Assembly (NCBI GenBank): GCA_040389045.1
Contig: JAZKAT010000023.1
Location: 1-64,000 of the forward strand
DNA from: UBA5158 sp040389045
GTDB lineage: Bacteria > Pseudomonadota > Gammaproteobacteria > DSM-16500
DNA length: 64,000 nucleotides
Direction: 5' to 3'
Below are positions 27,015-36,427 of this stretch, piece by piece. Position 1 is the stretch's first letter. Each line of letters opens with the position of its first letter. Made by a program: the position numbers and the translations under genes. The notes under the pieces were generated by a model. It did not search any database. It saw only the letters and a program-made list of their open reading frames with translations, and was not told the DNA's origin.

Positions 27015-28289
27015 ATGGGTAAACCGGTTCCTGTTCCATTACCACTGTTTGATACATTAGAGAATTTAAATCAGACACCGGATGTCGTTTTTGACTATTT
27101 ACAAACACTTAGTATTCCTGCGACCGAACAGGAATTTAAACTGTGCCGTGAATTTCTGAAAAGTTATACTAATTCGCCCGATACTTTTACTGCTTACCGT
27201 CGTGAAATTGAACGTATGCTGCATTGGTCATGGTTAATTTGCAAAAAACCTTTGAAAGCTATTTCGCGAAATGATTTACGCGATTATCTGCAATTTGTGA
27301 ATTCACCGCCTAAATCATGGATATCCATTAAAAATGTCGGGCGCTTCCTTGTGGACCCCTTAGGCTTACGCAAACCTAACCCGGCATGGCGGCCATTTGT
27401 CGTGCGCGTCAGCAAAATTAACCGCTTGCATGGTATAGCGCCAGACAAAGCGAGTTACCAGCTAGGCAACAAATCTATCGCCGCCATTTTCGCTACCTTA
27501 AGTTCGCTCTTTACTTTTTTACAGCAGGAAAATTATCTGGAAGTAAATCCAGTTAGCCTCATCCGCCAAAAAAAATCATACATTCAACGGCAGCAAGTGC
27601 GCAAAGTAACGCGCAAACTCAGTCGGTTACAGTGGCTGCATGTTATCAATGCCGCGGAACAAATGGCGCGCCAGGACCCGCAGCACCAACGTACCTTATT
27701 TTTGATGACCGCTTTTTATTTAATGGGCTTACGTATTTCAGAATTGGCTTATGCACCGGGACGCATGGCGACCATGGGAAATTTTGCGCCGGACAAATCA
27801 GGATTATGGTGGTATACCACCGTAGGCAAAGGCAACAAGTTGCGCGATATCGCTGTACCTGATGAATTACTCGAAGCCTTAAAAATCTATCGCGCCACAT
27901 TAAATCTGGCGCCATTACCTAGCCGTGAAGAACCCACACCTTTATTACCTAAAATGAAAGGCAAACAAGGCTTAGGCGCGCGACAAATTCGTAATCTGGT
28001 GCAAACCGTTTTTGACAATGGCATCCATGAGTTATTACGTCTTGGTAAAAAAGATGAAGCAGAAGATTTAGCTACCGCCACGGTGCATTGGTTGCGTCAT
28101 ACGGCTATTTCATCTGATATAGAATCACGTCCCCGCGAACATATTCGCGATGATGTGGGCCATGAAAATGCTTCGACTATGGATAAATATATTGATATAG
28201 ACAGAATCGCGCGTCATCATTCCGCCAAACACAAACAGTTAAAGCCAACCGAACCTGGCGAATCTGAAATTATTAAGGAAGATAAATAA
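27015..28289 (+). CDS. Tyrosine recombinase / phage-type integrase
   Basis: 424 residues. The C-terminal catalytic domain is complete: R240 (MGLRISELA), a Lys in the beta-hairpin VGKGNKLRDIAVP, H358-W-L-R361, H383 (DVGHENAS) and the nucleophile Y392 (DKYIDID), nine residues after the His. The N-terminal half carries a SAM-like core-binding domain (~40-200). It sits 12 bases behind purB with AAGGA upstream; no phage genes, tRNA or att repeats are visible beside it, so it is a stand-alone recombinase. It could be a remnant of an integrative element or a domesticated enzyme. It is longer than XerC/XerD. Confidence 0.85.
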   Translation: MGKPVPVPLPLFDTLENLNQTPDVVFDYLQTLSIPATEQEFKLCREFLKSYTNSPDTFTAYRREIERMLHWSWLICKKPLKAISRNDLRDYLQFVNSPPKSWISIKNVGRFLVDPLGLRKPNPAWRPFVVRVSKINRLHGIAPDKASYQLGNKSIAAIFATLSSLFTFLQQENYLEVNPVSLIRQKKSYIQRQQVRKVTRKLSRLQWLHVINAAEQMARQDPQHQRTLFLMTAFYLMGLRISELAYAPGRMATMGNFAPDKSGLWWYTTVGKGNKLRDIAVPDELLEALKIYRATLNLAPLPSREEPTPLLPKMKGKQGLGARQIRNLVQTVFDNGIHELLRLGKKDEAEDLATATVHWLRHTAISSDIESRPREHIRDDVGHENASTMDKYIDIDRIARHHSAKHKQLKPTEPGESEIIKEDK

Positions 28290-28311
28290 TTTTTAATTAA
28301 GGAGTTTATTC

Positions 28312-28854
28312 ATGCGTATAGCAAAACTTGTTTTACTACTTGCAGCAGTGGGTTATTCCACGAATTCACTCGCCCTTTTATGTCCGGGTAATTTTAATCA
28401 AATAAATATGGGTGATACGGTAGAATCAGTAATAGCAGCCTGCGGCAAACCCGCTGGTCAAACCTCAACTGAAAACACCGAAGAAGGCCCGCAAGAATGG
28501 AATTTCTACGTGCAAGTCGCCGCTGCTTACGTTCCCAACCTCAACACCACTTCTCAAGCCACTTTAAAAACCACTATCGCTTTTGACAAAGGCAAAGTGA
28601 CTAATATGAGTGTTAATGGTGTAGGCGTCAGCAACACCGCAATCTGCGGCCCCACGATCCAGGTTGGCGATACTATGGATAGTGTGAAATCCGCTTGCGG
28701 AAAACCCGCGTTCATCAACCGTGGCACAGGTTCACAAGCCGGAACGGAAGATCCTAATTCAAAAAACACCAAGACTACTACATTAACTTATACTAGCGCG
28801 GGAAATCAGATTAGTTTGATATTTGAAAATGGGGTTTTGACAGATAGGAAATAA
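28312..28854 (+). CDS. Secreted DUF2845-like protein with duplicated domain
   Basis: 180 residues, signal peptide about 1-21, then two related halves: CPGNFNQINMGDTVESVIAA-CGKP at about 24-49 and CGPTIQVGDTMDSVKSACGKP at about 107-128. Each has the GD-x(n)-V-x(n)-CGKP pattern of DUF2845/SmpA-OmlA-like proteins. The Cys residues of each repeat are likely disulfide-bonded in the periplasm. The role is unknown. Good AAGGAG lies upstream. It is the last gene on this strand before a gap of about 100 bases. Confidence 0.7.
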   Translation: MRIAKLVLLLAAVGYSTNSLALLCPGNFNQINMGDTVESVIAACGKPAGQTSTENTEEGPQEWNFYVQVAAAYVPNLNTTSQATLKTTIAFDKGKVTNMSVNGVGVSNTAICGPTIQVGDTMDSVKSACGKPAFINRGTGSQAGTEDPNSKNTKTTTLTYTSAGNQISLIFENGVLTDRK

Positions 28855-28957
28855 GGTGTGATGAATCGTAGATAAAATCTATAGAATTCAGTCACTTAAT
28901 CTCGTGACAAATTAAATGTTATAATTAAGAATAACTCACTTCGTTGAGGCATTTTTT

Positions 28958-30787
28958 ATGGCTAATCCGCCCGCCACTACGTTACAGGATATAGTCAAAC
29001 AATTTAAAGATACTTTTGCCAGTATACAGGATTGGCGTGAAGAAAAAGAACATACTGCCATGATCCAAGCTGTACAAGATTGGCAGAATGCCCAGTTCGA
29101 AGCCGGCAAATCCAATGCTGAAGTCTTACAAACAATCCAAACTTTTTTAAAAAATACTAACCGAGGTGACGCCACCAAAAATGCCATCATTGCGGAAGTC
29201 CAGCAGGCTGCAATATCGGTTTGTGATGACCCTAGTCAAAAAGCAAAACTTGCCTATGAACATGCAGAGTTTGTCGCCCGATCCGATACAGCAGCGGTAA
29301 AAGATTATGAAAAAATTAATGTGCTCTACACTTCCGCGCGAGCACTGGCCCAGAGCGCCATAGATTATTCGGCTGCCGATAAAACCAATGAAATGGCAAT
29401 GCGAACAATCATAGGCGATATTAGTGCAAAAACCAAAGCAATGGATGATTTTTTAGATTCCTACAAAGGCAAATTTGGGCGCTGGGTTCCGATCGCGGAA
29501 GAAATGCAAATTTATCAAAAAAAAGTCGACAAACTGTTTCAAGAAAATTTCTCCAATGAGGCCGATAATTCAAAAATCTGTGAAAAAGCTTATGAACAAA
29601 TTAATCGGCTCATGATCAATGATGGCCAAGGATCTAGACACGCGCAACTCATCATTGCAGACAAAATTGTTGAAATACAACATTCAACTACTTTTGCAAG
29701 TGCCGTTGAAAATTCAACAAATCTTTTACAGCTTGCTCGCGAGTTTGAAACTTCCGGTAGGAGCGAATTTACTCAAGCCTCTCCAAAATATTTTAAAGAA
29801 GCGCTCAGCTTAGCTGAAGATGCAGCTGGTATGTCAGCATCAGTCCCTGAACAAGGCCGAGCATTGGCGCTAGCAAGCGTTGCCGCCGCCAGACTTTTTA
29901 TTGTTACTCAAGACCCCCAGGAGAAAGAACAATATGTTGCAAAAGTGGCGGATTACGTGATGCATACCACAGCAAAAGATTTTGGCGAACTGCAACAATT
30001 TCATTATGCAGATGAATCAAAGATGCTAAATTTATTACAAAATAAAGGCTTACGCGATGCCGTCGCACACCACATCGCCGCTACTAAAAAGCCCGAAGAA
30101 ATACAGGAATTGATTACCACGAATAATATGGTGGTGCAATGGCTGCAAAAACCTACCAGCTTATTAGGTCTTAGCCGATTTACCGGCGGCACGGATGCTT
30201 TTCAAATACTTGAACGGGCAACCCACCCTGCTCCTCCTGTAGTTCCTCTTGAAACAAAAGTCATTCCTGAACCGGTCAAACCGCCGGTGACGACATCCAA
30301 AAATCCTGATGCGCCAATGATAGCGCCGATCAGAACACCGCAACAATCTTTTCTGGATGATAAAACATTACCAGAGATTCAAAAAGCATTACCCAACTGG
30401 AACATGAGCGATGTTCAACCCAATGCGAAAAATGCTGATCCTGGTGCGAAAGAAATGCGTAATGGTGATGAAAGTTTTCAAATTCAAAAAAACGCAGTGG
30501 TCACTGGCAGTCAAAGTGGTGATACGTTTGAGGCAATGTTACAAGTCATCAAAGCCTCTGATAAAAGTGCCGAACCTAAATTTAAAATCGTTATGAACCA
30601 GGAAGACCCTGCTGTGAAAGCGGGTTGGGAGCAAGCGATAAATAAGGTTTATGGCGATCAGGGTAAAAATATTAAGATAGTTGTTGAGTTACCTAAAGCG
30701 GAAGCCCCAGCCCCTAAGCCGGTGGAACCAGAAGTGGAAGTTACGCAAAGTAAGGGGATGAGCAGGGGATCTTCCAGCAGCAAGTGA
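28958..30787 (+). CDS. Large hypothetical protein, helical N-terminal part and Pro-rich linker
   Basis: I do not recognise this 609-residue protein. It has no signal peptide or membrane segment. The first ~410 residues look mostly helical (many Ala, Glu, Gln, Lys); residues ~425-450 form a Pro-rich linker (PAPPVVPLETK...PEPVKPPV); residues ~465-580 look like a second compact domain; the tail is acidic then Ser-rich (SRGSSSSK). Size and composition would suit an exported effector, but nothing in sequence shows this. A palindromic repeat follows the stop. Confidence 0.6.
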   Translation: MANPPATTLQDIVKQFKDTFASIQDWREEKEHTAMIQAVQDWQNAQFEAGKSNAEVLQTIQTFLKNTNRGDATKNAIIAEVQQAAISVCDDPSQKAKLAYEHAEFVARSDTAAVKDYEKINVLYTSARALAQSAIDYSAADKTNEMAMRTIIGDISAKTKAMDDFLDSYKGKFGRWVPIAEEMQIYQKKVDKLFQENFSNEADNSKICEKAYEQINRLMINDGQGSRHAQLIIADKIVEIQHSTTFASAVENSTNLLQLAREFETSGRSEFTQASPKYFKEALSLAEDAAGMSASVPEQGRALALASVAAARLFIVTQDPQEKEQYVAKVADYVMHTTAKDFGELQQFHYADESKMLNLLQNKGLRDAVAHHIAATKKPEEIQELITTNNMVVQWLQKPTSLLGLSRFTGGTDAFQILERATHPAPPVVPLETKVIPEPVKPPVTTSKNPDAPMIAPIRTPQQSFLDDKTLPEIQKALPNWNMSDVQPNAKNADPGAKEMRNGDESFQIQKNAVVTGSQSGDTFEAMLQVIKASDKSAEPKFKIVMNQEDPAVKAGWEQAINKVYGDQGKNIKIVVELPKAEAPAPKPVEPEVEVTQSKGMSRGSSSSK

Positions 30788-30807
30788 GGGCGGGGCTTCG
30801 CATGGTA

Positions 30808-30870
30808 GGTTGGCGCTGAACGCAGTGAAGCCCAACAAAAAAGCTGTTGGGCTTCGCAAGCTCAGCCCAA
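30808..30870. repeat. Palindromic repeat, possible bidirectional terminator
   Basis: GAAGCCCAAC (30827-30836) and GTTGGGCTTC (30846-30855) form a perfect 10-bp stem with a nine-base A-rich loop, inside a wider imperfect palindrome (GGTTGG...CCAACC). The sequence TTGGGCTTCGC is typical of short dispersed repeats in gammaproteobacteria. It lies between convergent genes, which suits a terminator role. Confidence 0.75.
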
Positions 30871-30879
30871 CCCACTCAG

Positions 30880-31302
30880 CTACTTAGCTGCAGTAGTAAC
30901 CTTAAACATCAACTGCGTAGCCGTTTCTGCAGATTCCCAAGGCCTTGCGTAAACAAAACGAATCATGGTTTGTTGTGGCACGACAAATCCAGATGGCTTT
31001 ACTTTAAAAGTCCATAATTCGAACCCCGGCGCCCCTGTCATCTTCGTATCGGACGCTTGATATAAATGCTTGATGGGTTGAATTATTTCCGAATTATAAC
31101 CCCGCAAAAACCAGCTATAACCCGTAGTAGGATTGGATCTTAATTTAATGATAAATTCAGGTTGCTCGTTAGTCACCATGGCCACGGGTTTGTCTTGCGT
31201 ATAAACCGTGGGCTCGGGCACAGCAATAGCCTTGGCAAACACAGTCGCACTCATCAAAATTCCCGCGCTAAGGATTAACTTCAACAAAGTCAAATTACGC
31301 AT
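30880..31302 (-). CDS. Chagasin-like (I42 family) cysteine-protease inhibitor
   Basis: 140 residues with a signal peptide about 1-24, so periplasmic or secreted. All three inhibitor loops of the chagasin/I42 family are visible: NPTTGYSW, the G-rich loop GAPGFELWTF, and RPWE. These loops plug the active site of papain-like proteases. I prefer the ATG at 31302 (GGAG six bases upstream) over a TTG at 31314. It overlaps the lpxK stop by 8 bases, so it is coupled to lipid A genes. It may protect against host or predator cathepsins; this is inference. Confidence 0.83.
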   Translation of the reverse strand: MRNLTLLKLILSAGILMSATVFAKAIAVPEPTVYTQDKPVAMVTNEQPEFIIKLRSNPTTGYSWFLRGYNSEIIQPIKHLYQASDTKMTGAPGFELWTFKVKPSGFVVPQQTMIRFVYARPWESAETATQLMFKVTTAAK

Positions 31303-32275
31303 AGTCTGCTCCAATTTTTTTTAATAAGCTTTCACCAAACAGTGGCGCCATGACCGCTTGCACCGGCAAATACCAATGACGAGGATCAACCACTGCAGCG
31401 CATTTCACCGCATCTTTCTCCGTCATGATAACCGGTAAATCATCGCCAAAATATAAATCTTTTTTTCTAAAATGATAATGGTCTGGGTAACGGTGTTCGA
31501 TAATGTAAATCCCTTGCGCGCGCAAACTGGTAAAAAAGCGCTGTGGATTGCCCAGTGCGGCAACCGCGTGCACTTGCGTGCCCTTAAAATCCTGCAAACT
31601 TTTAGTTAAGCCAGCGTTATTAACCGCAACGACTTCATCACCATCAAGCACCATTTCAAATTCATCCACGCCCGCCTGCTGTTGAGTCACGACAAAGTCC
31701 ACTTGCCGCAACCGCGAAACGGGTTCGCGTAATGGACCGGCGGGTAACAAACTTTGATTGCCAAAACGACGGCTGCCATCCACCATGGCGATTTCCACCT
31801 GACGCCCTAACCGATAATGCTGTAAACCATCATCACTGATGACAATATCACAATCCTGCTCAGCTAATAATTTTTGCACCGCCGCTACCCTGTCAGTAGC
31901 GGTCACCACTACACAGCCCGTACGCCGTGCTATTAACACCGCTTCATCACCAGCTTCTTTCGCAGAGGAATTTTTTGCTACTGATTTAATAGTCCCATCA
32001 CCACCACAACCACGGCTGACAATACCGGGCTTATAGCCTTGGGCTTTTAAAAAATTCGCCAGCCAGATTACCAATGGCGTTTTACCGGTTCCACCCGTAG
32101 TGATATTGCCGACAACTATCACCGGCACGGGCGCGTGATACGTTTTTTTTAGCCCGCTGCGATACAATGCGCGACGTGCATAGACTACCGCGCCGAATAA
32201 TAATGATAATGGCAACAAACAAAAACTTAAGAAAGAATGGGTGTCGCGATACCAGTGATTTTCAACAAATCGCAT
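31295..32275 (-). CDS. lpxK: Tetraacyldisaccharide 4'-kinase LpxK
   Basis: Inner-membrane kinase that phosphorylates the lipid A disaccharide at the 4' position, the sixth step of the Raetz pathway. 326 residues. It carries an N-terminal membrane segment (FLSFCLLPLSLLFGAVVYA), the Walker A NITTGGTGKTPLVIWLA near residue 58, and DIVISDDGLQHYRLGRQVEI, a conserved LpxK block near residue 140. It starts 3 bases after msbA, the standard msbA-lpxK arrangement. The 3' end overlaps the inhibitor gene. Confidence 0.96.
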   Translation of the reverse strand: MRFVENHWYRDTHSFLSFCLLPLSLLFGAVVYARRALYRSGLKKTYHAPVPVIVVGNITTGGTGKTPLVIWLANFLKAQGYKPGIVSRGCGGDGTIKSVAKNSSAKEAGDEAVLIARRTGCVVVTATDRVAAVQKLLAEQDCDIVISDDGLQHYRLGRQVEIAMVDGSRRFGNQSLLPAGPLREPVSRLRQVDFVVTQQQAGVDEFEMVLDGDEVVAVNNAGLTKSLQDFKGTQVHAVAALGNPQRFFTSLRAQGIYIIEHRYPDHYHFRKKDLYFGDDLPVIMTEKDAVKCAAVVDPRHWYLPVQAVMAPLFGESLLKKIGADYA

Positions 32276-32278
32276 AAC

Positions 32279-34063
32279 TTACTCCGCCGTAATTAATTCA
32301 TCCTTAAATTGCAGGCGATACAGGCGCGCATAAGCCCCATTGCTTGTTAACAATTCTTCATGGTTGCCGGATTCCACAATTTTACCGTGGTCTAATACGA
32401 CAATCCGATTGGCATGTTCCACTGTTGACAAGCGATGCGCTATTACTAAGGTCGTGCATTGGCGCATCAATTTTTCCAGCGCGGCTTGAATGTAACGTTC
32501 AGACTCAGTATCCAAAGAGGAGGTCGCTTCATCCAGAATTAAAATCGGCGCGTTTTTTAAAACCGCTCGCGCGATCGCAATACGCTGGCGTTGGCCGCCG
32601 GATAGCAATACACCGTTTTCACCAATCAGTGTATCAAGACCATTTGGCATTTGTTCGATAAAATCCAGAGCGTGGGCGGTGGCCGCCGCACGACGTATTT
32701 CACCCTCAGTCACATCACCAAAGCGTCCATAAGCAATATTGTTAGCGATCGTATCATTAAAAAGAGTCACATGTTGTGACACAACTGAAAATTGCCGGCG
32801 TAAATGATCGAGACGGTAATCTTTAACGGAGACGCCATCTAATAAAATATCGCCGGAAAATTCCGGATAAAATCGCGGCAGTAAATTCACCAGAGTCGAC
32901 TTGCCCGCGCCGGAACGTCCCACTAATGCCACTACTTCACCGGGCTGTACCGAAAAATTAACTTGATGCAAAACCGGTTTGCTATCCGCGTAAGCAAATC
33001 CCACATTCAGAAATTCCATACGCCCGTGAGCGCGCGATATTGTTTTAGTACCCTCATCCCGCTCGGCAGGCTGGTCCAATAATTCAAACACCGTCTGCGC
33101 GCCCGCCAATCCGCGATATAATTTATTTTGCATAGAGGTTAAATCTTTCATGGGTTTCAATAACGCCAGCATGGCGCCCACCATTGCCACAAAACCACCG
33201 GGCGATAATATCGAAGTAGCGATATCAAAAGTAGCCACATACAAAGTTACCGACAAGGCCAGCGCCGCAATCAATTGCACGGTTGACACGCTCCAGGAAC
33301 GCGCCGCCACTACTTTCATTTCTCGTTGACGGTTGATACGCACGGCTTTGTTAAATTTTTCAATTTCATAAGCTTGGCCGCCGAATGACCGTACTTCTTT
33401 GTAGCCGTCAATATTTTCTTCGGTACGGTGCGTCATTTCTGCCATGGATTGTTGAATAGACAAACTTAATTGGCGCACTCGCAAACTTGAAAAACGCATA
33501 ATGACGGTAATCGAAGGAATGATAATGAAGTACAACATACTTAATTTCCAACTAATCGAAAACATCACAATCAATAATCCCACAATCAAAAACGCTGACT
33601 GCACCGCTGTTGTCAACACATCCGCGCTGGCATTAGCGACTTGCTCTACGCTATATAAAATAATGGAAATAAGTTGGCCCGAGGTTGAATGATCATAGAA
33701 ATGCGCGGGCAAGCGTTGCAAATGCGCGAACATATCCTGACGCAATTCCATGATGACATTGCGCGATACCGAGGCGATATTATAATTCGAAAAAAAACTC
33801 GCAAGGCCCCGCAGCATAAACGCGGTCAAAACCATTAACGGTGCCCAACGCAAAAATTCATGGTTTTTGGCAACCAGCCCTTTGTTTAATAAAGGCTCAA
33901 GGAAATGCACAAACCAGGCATCAATCCCTGAGAACAGCATACTGGCGAGCAACGCCGTCACTAACGCCAGCCAATAGCGGCGCACATAAGTAAACAAGCG
34001 CTTATAGACGGTCAAGGCATTCGCAATCGAAGGATTTTCTGGCTTTGTTGAAGGCATAGTCAT
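32279..34063 (-). CDS. msbA: Lipid A export ABC transporter MsbA
   Basis: Homodimeric ABC exporter flipping core-lipid A across the inner membrane. 594 residues: six membrane helices in ~25-320, then an ATPase domain with Walker A GRSGAGKSTLVNLLPRFY near residue 387, signature LLSGGQRQRIAIARA and Walker B ILILDEATSSLD near 515. Neighbourhood (directly before lpxK) distinguishes it from other exporters. It begins MTMP; the second Met two codons later is an alternative start. dapD diverges upstream with a 64-base gap. Confidence 0.95.
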   Translation of the reverse strand: MTMPSTKPENPSIANALTVYKRLFTYVRRYWLALVTALLASMLFSGIDAWFVHFLEPLLNKGLVAKNHEFLRWAPLMVLTAFMLRGLASFFSNYNIASVSRNVIMELRQDMFAHLQRLPAHFYDHSTSGQLISIILYSVEQVANASADVLTTAVQSAFLIVGLLIVMFSISWKLSMLYFIIIPSITVIMRFSSLRVRQLSLSIQQSMAEMTHRTEENIDGYKEVRSFGGQAYEIEKFNKAVRINRQREMKVVAARSWSVSTVQLIAALALSVTLYVATFDIATSILSPGGFVAMVGAMLALLKPMKDLTSMQNKLYRGLAGAQTVFELLDQPAERDEGTKTISRAHGRMEFLNVGFAYADSKPVLHQVNFSVQPGEVVALVGRSGAGKSTLVNLLPRFYPEFSGDILLDGVSVKDYRLDHLRRQFSVVSQHVTLFNDTIANNIAYGRFGDVTEGEIRRAAATAHALDFIEQMPNGLDTLIGENGVLLSGGQRQRIAIARAVLKNAPILILDEATSSLDTESERYIQAALEKLMRQCTTLVIAHRLSTVEHANRIVVLDHGKIVESGNHEELLTSNGAYARLYRLQFKDELITAE

Positions 34064-34127
34064 TTACATACTGTAAAAATGCGATATCCTAACACAATTC
34101 AAAAACCAACACACGGGCCACAATATC

Positions 34128-34973
34128 ATGCCAACCACTAAGTATTTGATTGAATCCGCCTATGAAAATCGCGCCGAACTCACCCCCAAAACCGCCAATG
34201 ATGACCTCAAACAGGCGATTCACGAAGTTCTGCAGCGTTTAAACGCAGGTAAGTTGCGGGTCGCGGAAAAAATCAACGGTCAGTGGCAAACCAATGAATG
34301 GGTTAAAAAAGCCGTTTTACTGTCATTTCGCATCAATGACAATACGGTGGTGGATGGTGGTTTTACCCAGTATTTTGATAAAGTTAATATGAAATACCCT
34401 GCTGGCAGCGCCGCGGAAATTGCTGCCAGTGGCGCGCGCATCATTCCTGGCGCGTTGGTGCGAACCGGCTGCTATCTGGCACCCAATATTGTCGTCATGC
34501 CCTCTTTTATCAACATAGGCGCTTACGTTGATACTGGCACTATGGTTGATACCTGGGCGACCGTAGGCTCTTGCGCACAAATTGGCAAGAACGTTCATCT
34601 TTCGGGGGGCGTAGGGATTGGCGGGGTGCTGGAACCCTTGCAGGCTAACCCGACTATTATTGAAGATAACTGTTTTATTGGCGCGCGCTCTGAAATTGTT
34701 GAAGGCGTTATTGTCGAAGAAGGCAGTGTGATTTCCATGGGTGTTTATATCGGGCAAAGTACCCGAATTTATAATCGTGAAACCGGTCAGATTTCCTATG
34801 GCCGCGTGCCTAAAGGTTCAGTGGTAGTTTCTGGTAATTTACCCAGTAAAGATGGTAAATATAGTTTGTATTGTGCCGTCATTGTTAAACAGGTTGATGA
34901 AAAAACGCGTAGCAAAGTCAGCATTAATGAATTACTTCGCAATGTAGATGACGCACCTGTTACTGCAAATTAA
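34128..34973 (+). CDS. dapD: Tetrahydrodipicolinate N-succinyltransferase DapD
   Basis: Succinyl-CoA-dependent enzyme of the lysine/meso-DAP pathway. 281 residues. The left-handed beta-helix is visible as hexapeptide repeats around residues 105-230 (for example IGAYVDTGTMVDTWATVGSC, then GGVLEPLQANPTIIEDN and GARSEIVEG). The N-terminal domain ends near residue 100 with FTQYFDKVNMKYP. It shares a base with dapE (TAATG), so the pair forms an operon. It supplies DAP for the cell wall, fitting the mpl recycling gene elsewhere in the window. Confidence 0.97.
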   Translation: MPTTKYLIESAYENRAELTPKTANDDLKQAIHEVLQRLNAGKLRVAEKINGQWQTNEWVKKAVLLSFRINDNTVVDGGFTQYFDKVNMKYPAGSAAEIAASGARIIPGALVRTGCYLAPNIVVMPSFINIGAYVDTGTMVDTWATVGSCAQIGKNVHLSGGVGIGGVLEPLQANPTIIEDNCFIGARSEIVEGVIVEEGSVISMGVYIGQSTRIYNRETGQISYGRVPKGSVVVSGNLPSKDGKYSLYCAVIVKQVDEKTRSKVSINELLRNVDDAPVTAN

Positions 34974-36109
34974 TGGAAACCACTATGTCACCCACTCTGG
35001 AGCTTGCCAAAAAATTAATTAGCCGCCCTTCCATCACGCCGGATGATGAAGGTTGCCAGAAAATTATTAGCGAACGCCTGGCGCGCGCGAATTTTAAAAT
35101 TGAATCACTGCGCTTTGGTGAAGTTGATAATTTGTGGGCGCGCTATGGCGACCAAGCACCGTTACTCGTGTTTGCCGGTCATACCGATGTAGTGCCCACC
35201 GGCCCGCTTGATAAATGGCAAAGCCCACCATTTGAACCGGAAATTCGCGGTGATTTGTTATTTGGTCGCGGCGCTTGTGACATGAAGAGTGGCCTGGCGG
35301 CAATGATTGTCGCCGCGGAAAAATTTGTGCGTGATCAACCTGATTTCAAAGGTTCAATTGCTTTTTTGATTACTAGCGATGAAGAAGGCGCCAGCATTGA
35401 TGGCACTAAAAAAGTAGTCGCCGTGCTGGAACAACGCCGCGAAAAAATCGATTATTGTATTGTCGGCGAAGCCAGCAGTGAACAATTACTTGGCGATCAA
35501 ATCCGTGTCGGACGACGCGGTTCTTTACACGGAAAATTAATTATTCACGGCAAGCAAAGTCATATCGCTTATCCCGAACTGGCTGATAACCCTATTCATA
35601 ATTGCTTTATGGCCTTACAGGCATTAGCTAAAGAAAAATGGGATGAGGGTAATGAATTTTTTCCACCTACGTCTTTTCAGATTTCAAATATTCATAGTGG
35701 CACCGGCGCGTTGAATGTTATTCCGGGCGCATTGGAAGTGCGTTTTAATTTTCGTTACAGCACGGCGGTGACGGCGGATGAGTTGGAAGCGCGGGTCACT
35801 AAAATTTTACAGCAGCATAAACTTAAGTTTGATTTGCAGTGGGATTTATCTGGGCTGCCTTTTCTGACCCGACAGGGGAAATTAGTTAGCGCCAGTCAGC
35901 AGGCAATTAAAGCTATCACTAGCCTGGATACGCGGTTGACCACTGGCGGCGGCACTTCGGATGGGCGGTTTATTGCGCCTACGGGAGCGGAAGTCGTTGA
36001 AATTGGCCCTTGTAATGCGAGCGCGCATCAAGTGGATGAGCATGTTAATGTGAAGGATTTAGAGCGATTGGCGGGAATTTATCTGCAGGTGCTGGAAACA
36101 TTGTTTTAA
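34973..36109 (+). CDS. dapE: Succinyl-diaminopimelate desuccinylase DapE
   Basis: Zinc-dependent M20 peptidase-family enzyme producing LL-DAP. 378 residues. Metal and catalytic motifs: GHTDVVPTGPLDKWQSPPF (near 70), GRGACDMKSGLAAM (near 98), TSDEEGASIDGT (near 130) and GGGTSDGRFI (near 322). The ATG at 34973 overlaps the dapD stop; a second Met, five residues later, is also possible. Length matches the family. Confidence 0.96.
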   Translation: METTMSPTLELAKKLISRPSITPDDEGCQKIISERLARANFKIESLRFGEVDNLWARYGDQAPLLVFAGHTDVVPTGPLDKWQSPPFEPEIRGDLLFGRGACDMKSGLAAMIVAAEKFVRDQPDFKGSIAFLITSDEEGASIDGTKKVVAVLEQRREKIDYCIVGEASSEQLLGDQIRVGRRGSLHGKLIIHGKQSHIAYPELADNPIHNCFMALQALAKEKWDEGNEFFPPTSFQISNIHSGTGALNVIPGALEVRFNFRYSTAVTADELEARVTKILQQHKLKFDLQWDLSGLPFLTRQGKLVSASQQAIKAITSLDTRLTTGGGTSDGRFIAPTGAEVVEIGPCNASAHQVDEHVNVKDLERLAGIYLQVLETLF

Positions 36110-36157
36110 TAGTTTCCCATTGCGCAAAGAGCAATTCTAGTTTACGCTTACGCTCCA

Positions 36158-36163
36158 TATTAT
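36158..36163 (+). promoter_or_regulatory. Candidate -10 element for tRNA-Ser
   Basis: TATTAT lies 10 bases before the tRNA 5' end, followed by a GC-rich CCCGC discriminator typical of stringently controlled stable-RNA promoters. The best -35 at the right spacing (TTCTAG at 36135-36140) is poor, so confidence is low. Confidence 0.3.
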
Positions 36164-36172
36164 ATACCCGCT

Positions 36173-36263
36173 GGAGAGATGTCCGAGCGGTTTAAGGAGC
36201 ACGCCTGGAAAGCGTGTGTACGTTAATAGCGTACCGAGGGTTCGAATCCCTCTCTCTCCGCCA
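36173..36263 (+). tRNA. tRNA-Ser (anticodon GGA)
   Basis: A 91-base gene including an encoded CCA. The acceptor stem GGAGAGA pairs with TCTCTCC; the anticodon loop is CTGGAAA between stems CACGC and GCGTG, giving anticodon GGA (reads UCC/UCU). A long variable arm (around GTACGTTAATAGCGTAC) marks a class II tRNA, as required for Ser. The T arm is GAGGG-TTCGAAT-CCCTC. Confidence 0.97.
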
Positions 36264-36289
36264 GTTTACATACTGATTTTACAGGTTAT

Positions 36290-36402
36290 GGTAACTAGTA
36301 TTGGTCGTTTCGCGGCGATATGTTGTGAACCCCGCCAGGTCCGGAAGGAAGCAACGGTAATGACAGATTCGGGCGCCGAAGTTTGGCTGATATTGGTTAC
36401 CT
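36290..36402 (+). ncRNA. ffs: Signal recognition particle 4.5S RNA
   Basis: The conserved SRP domain IV core is visible as CCAGGTCCGGAAGGAAGCAA near 36335-36355, with the GGAA tetraloop region and asymmetric internal loop. GGTAAC at 36290 pairs with GTTACC near 36401, giving a hairpin of about 113 bases. It lies between tRNA-Ser and dnaX, a common gammaproteobacterial arrangement. Exact ends are estimated from the pairing. Confidence 0.92.
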
Positions 36403-36427
36403 CCATTTTCTCAATCGAGATGATACG

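Noticed and set aside
27015..28854. Prophage
   Set aside because: Only an integrase is present; no structural, replication or lysis genes and no att repeats seen.
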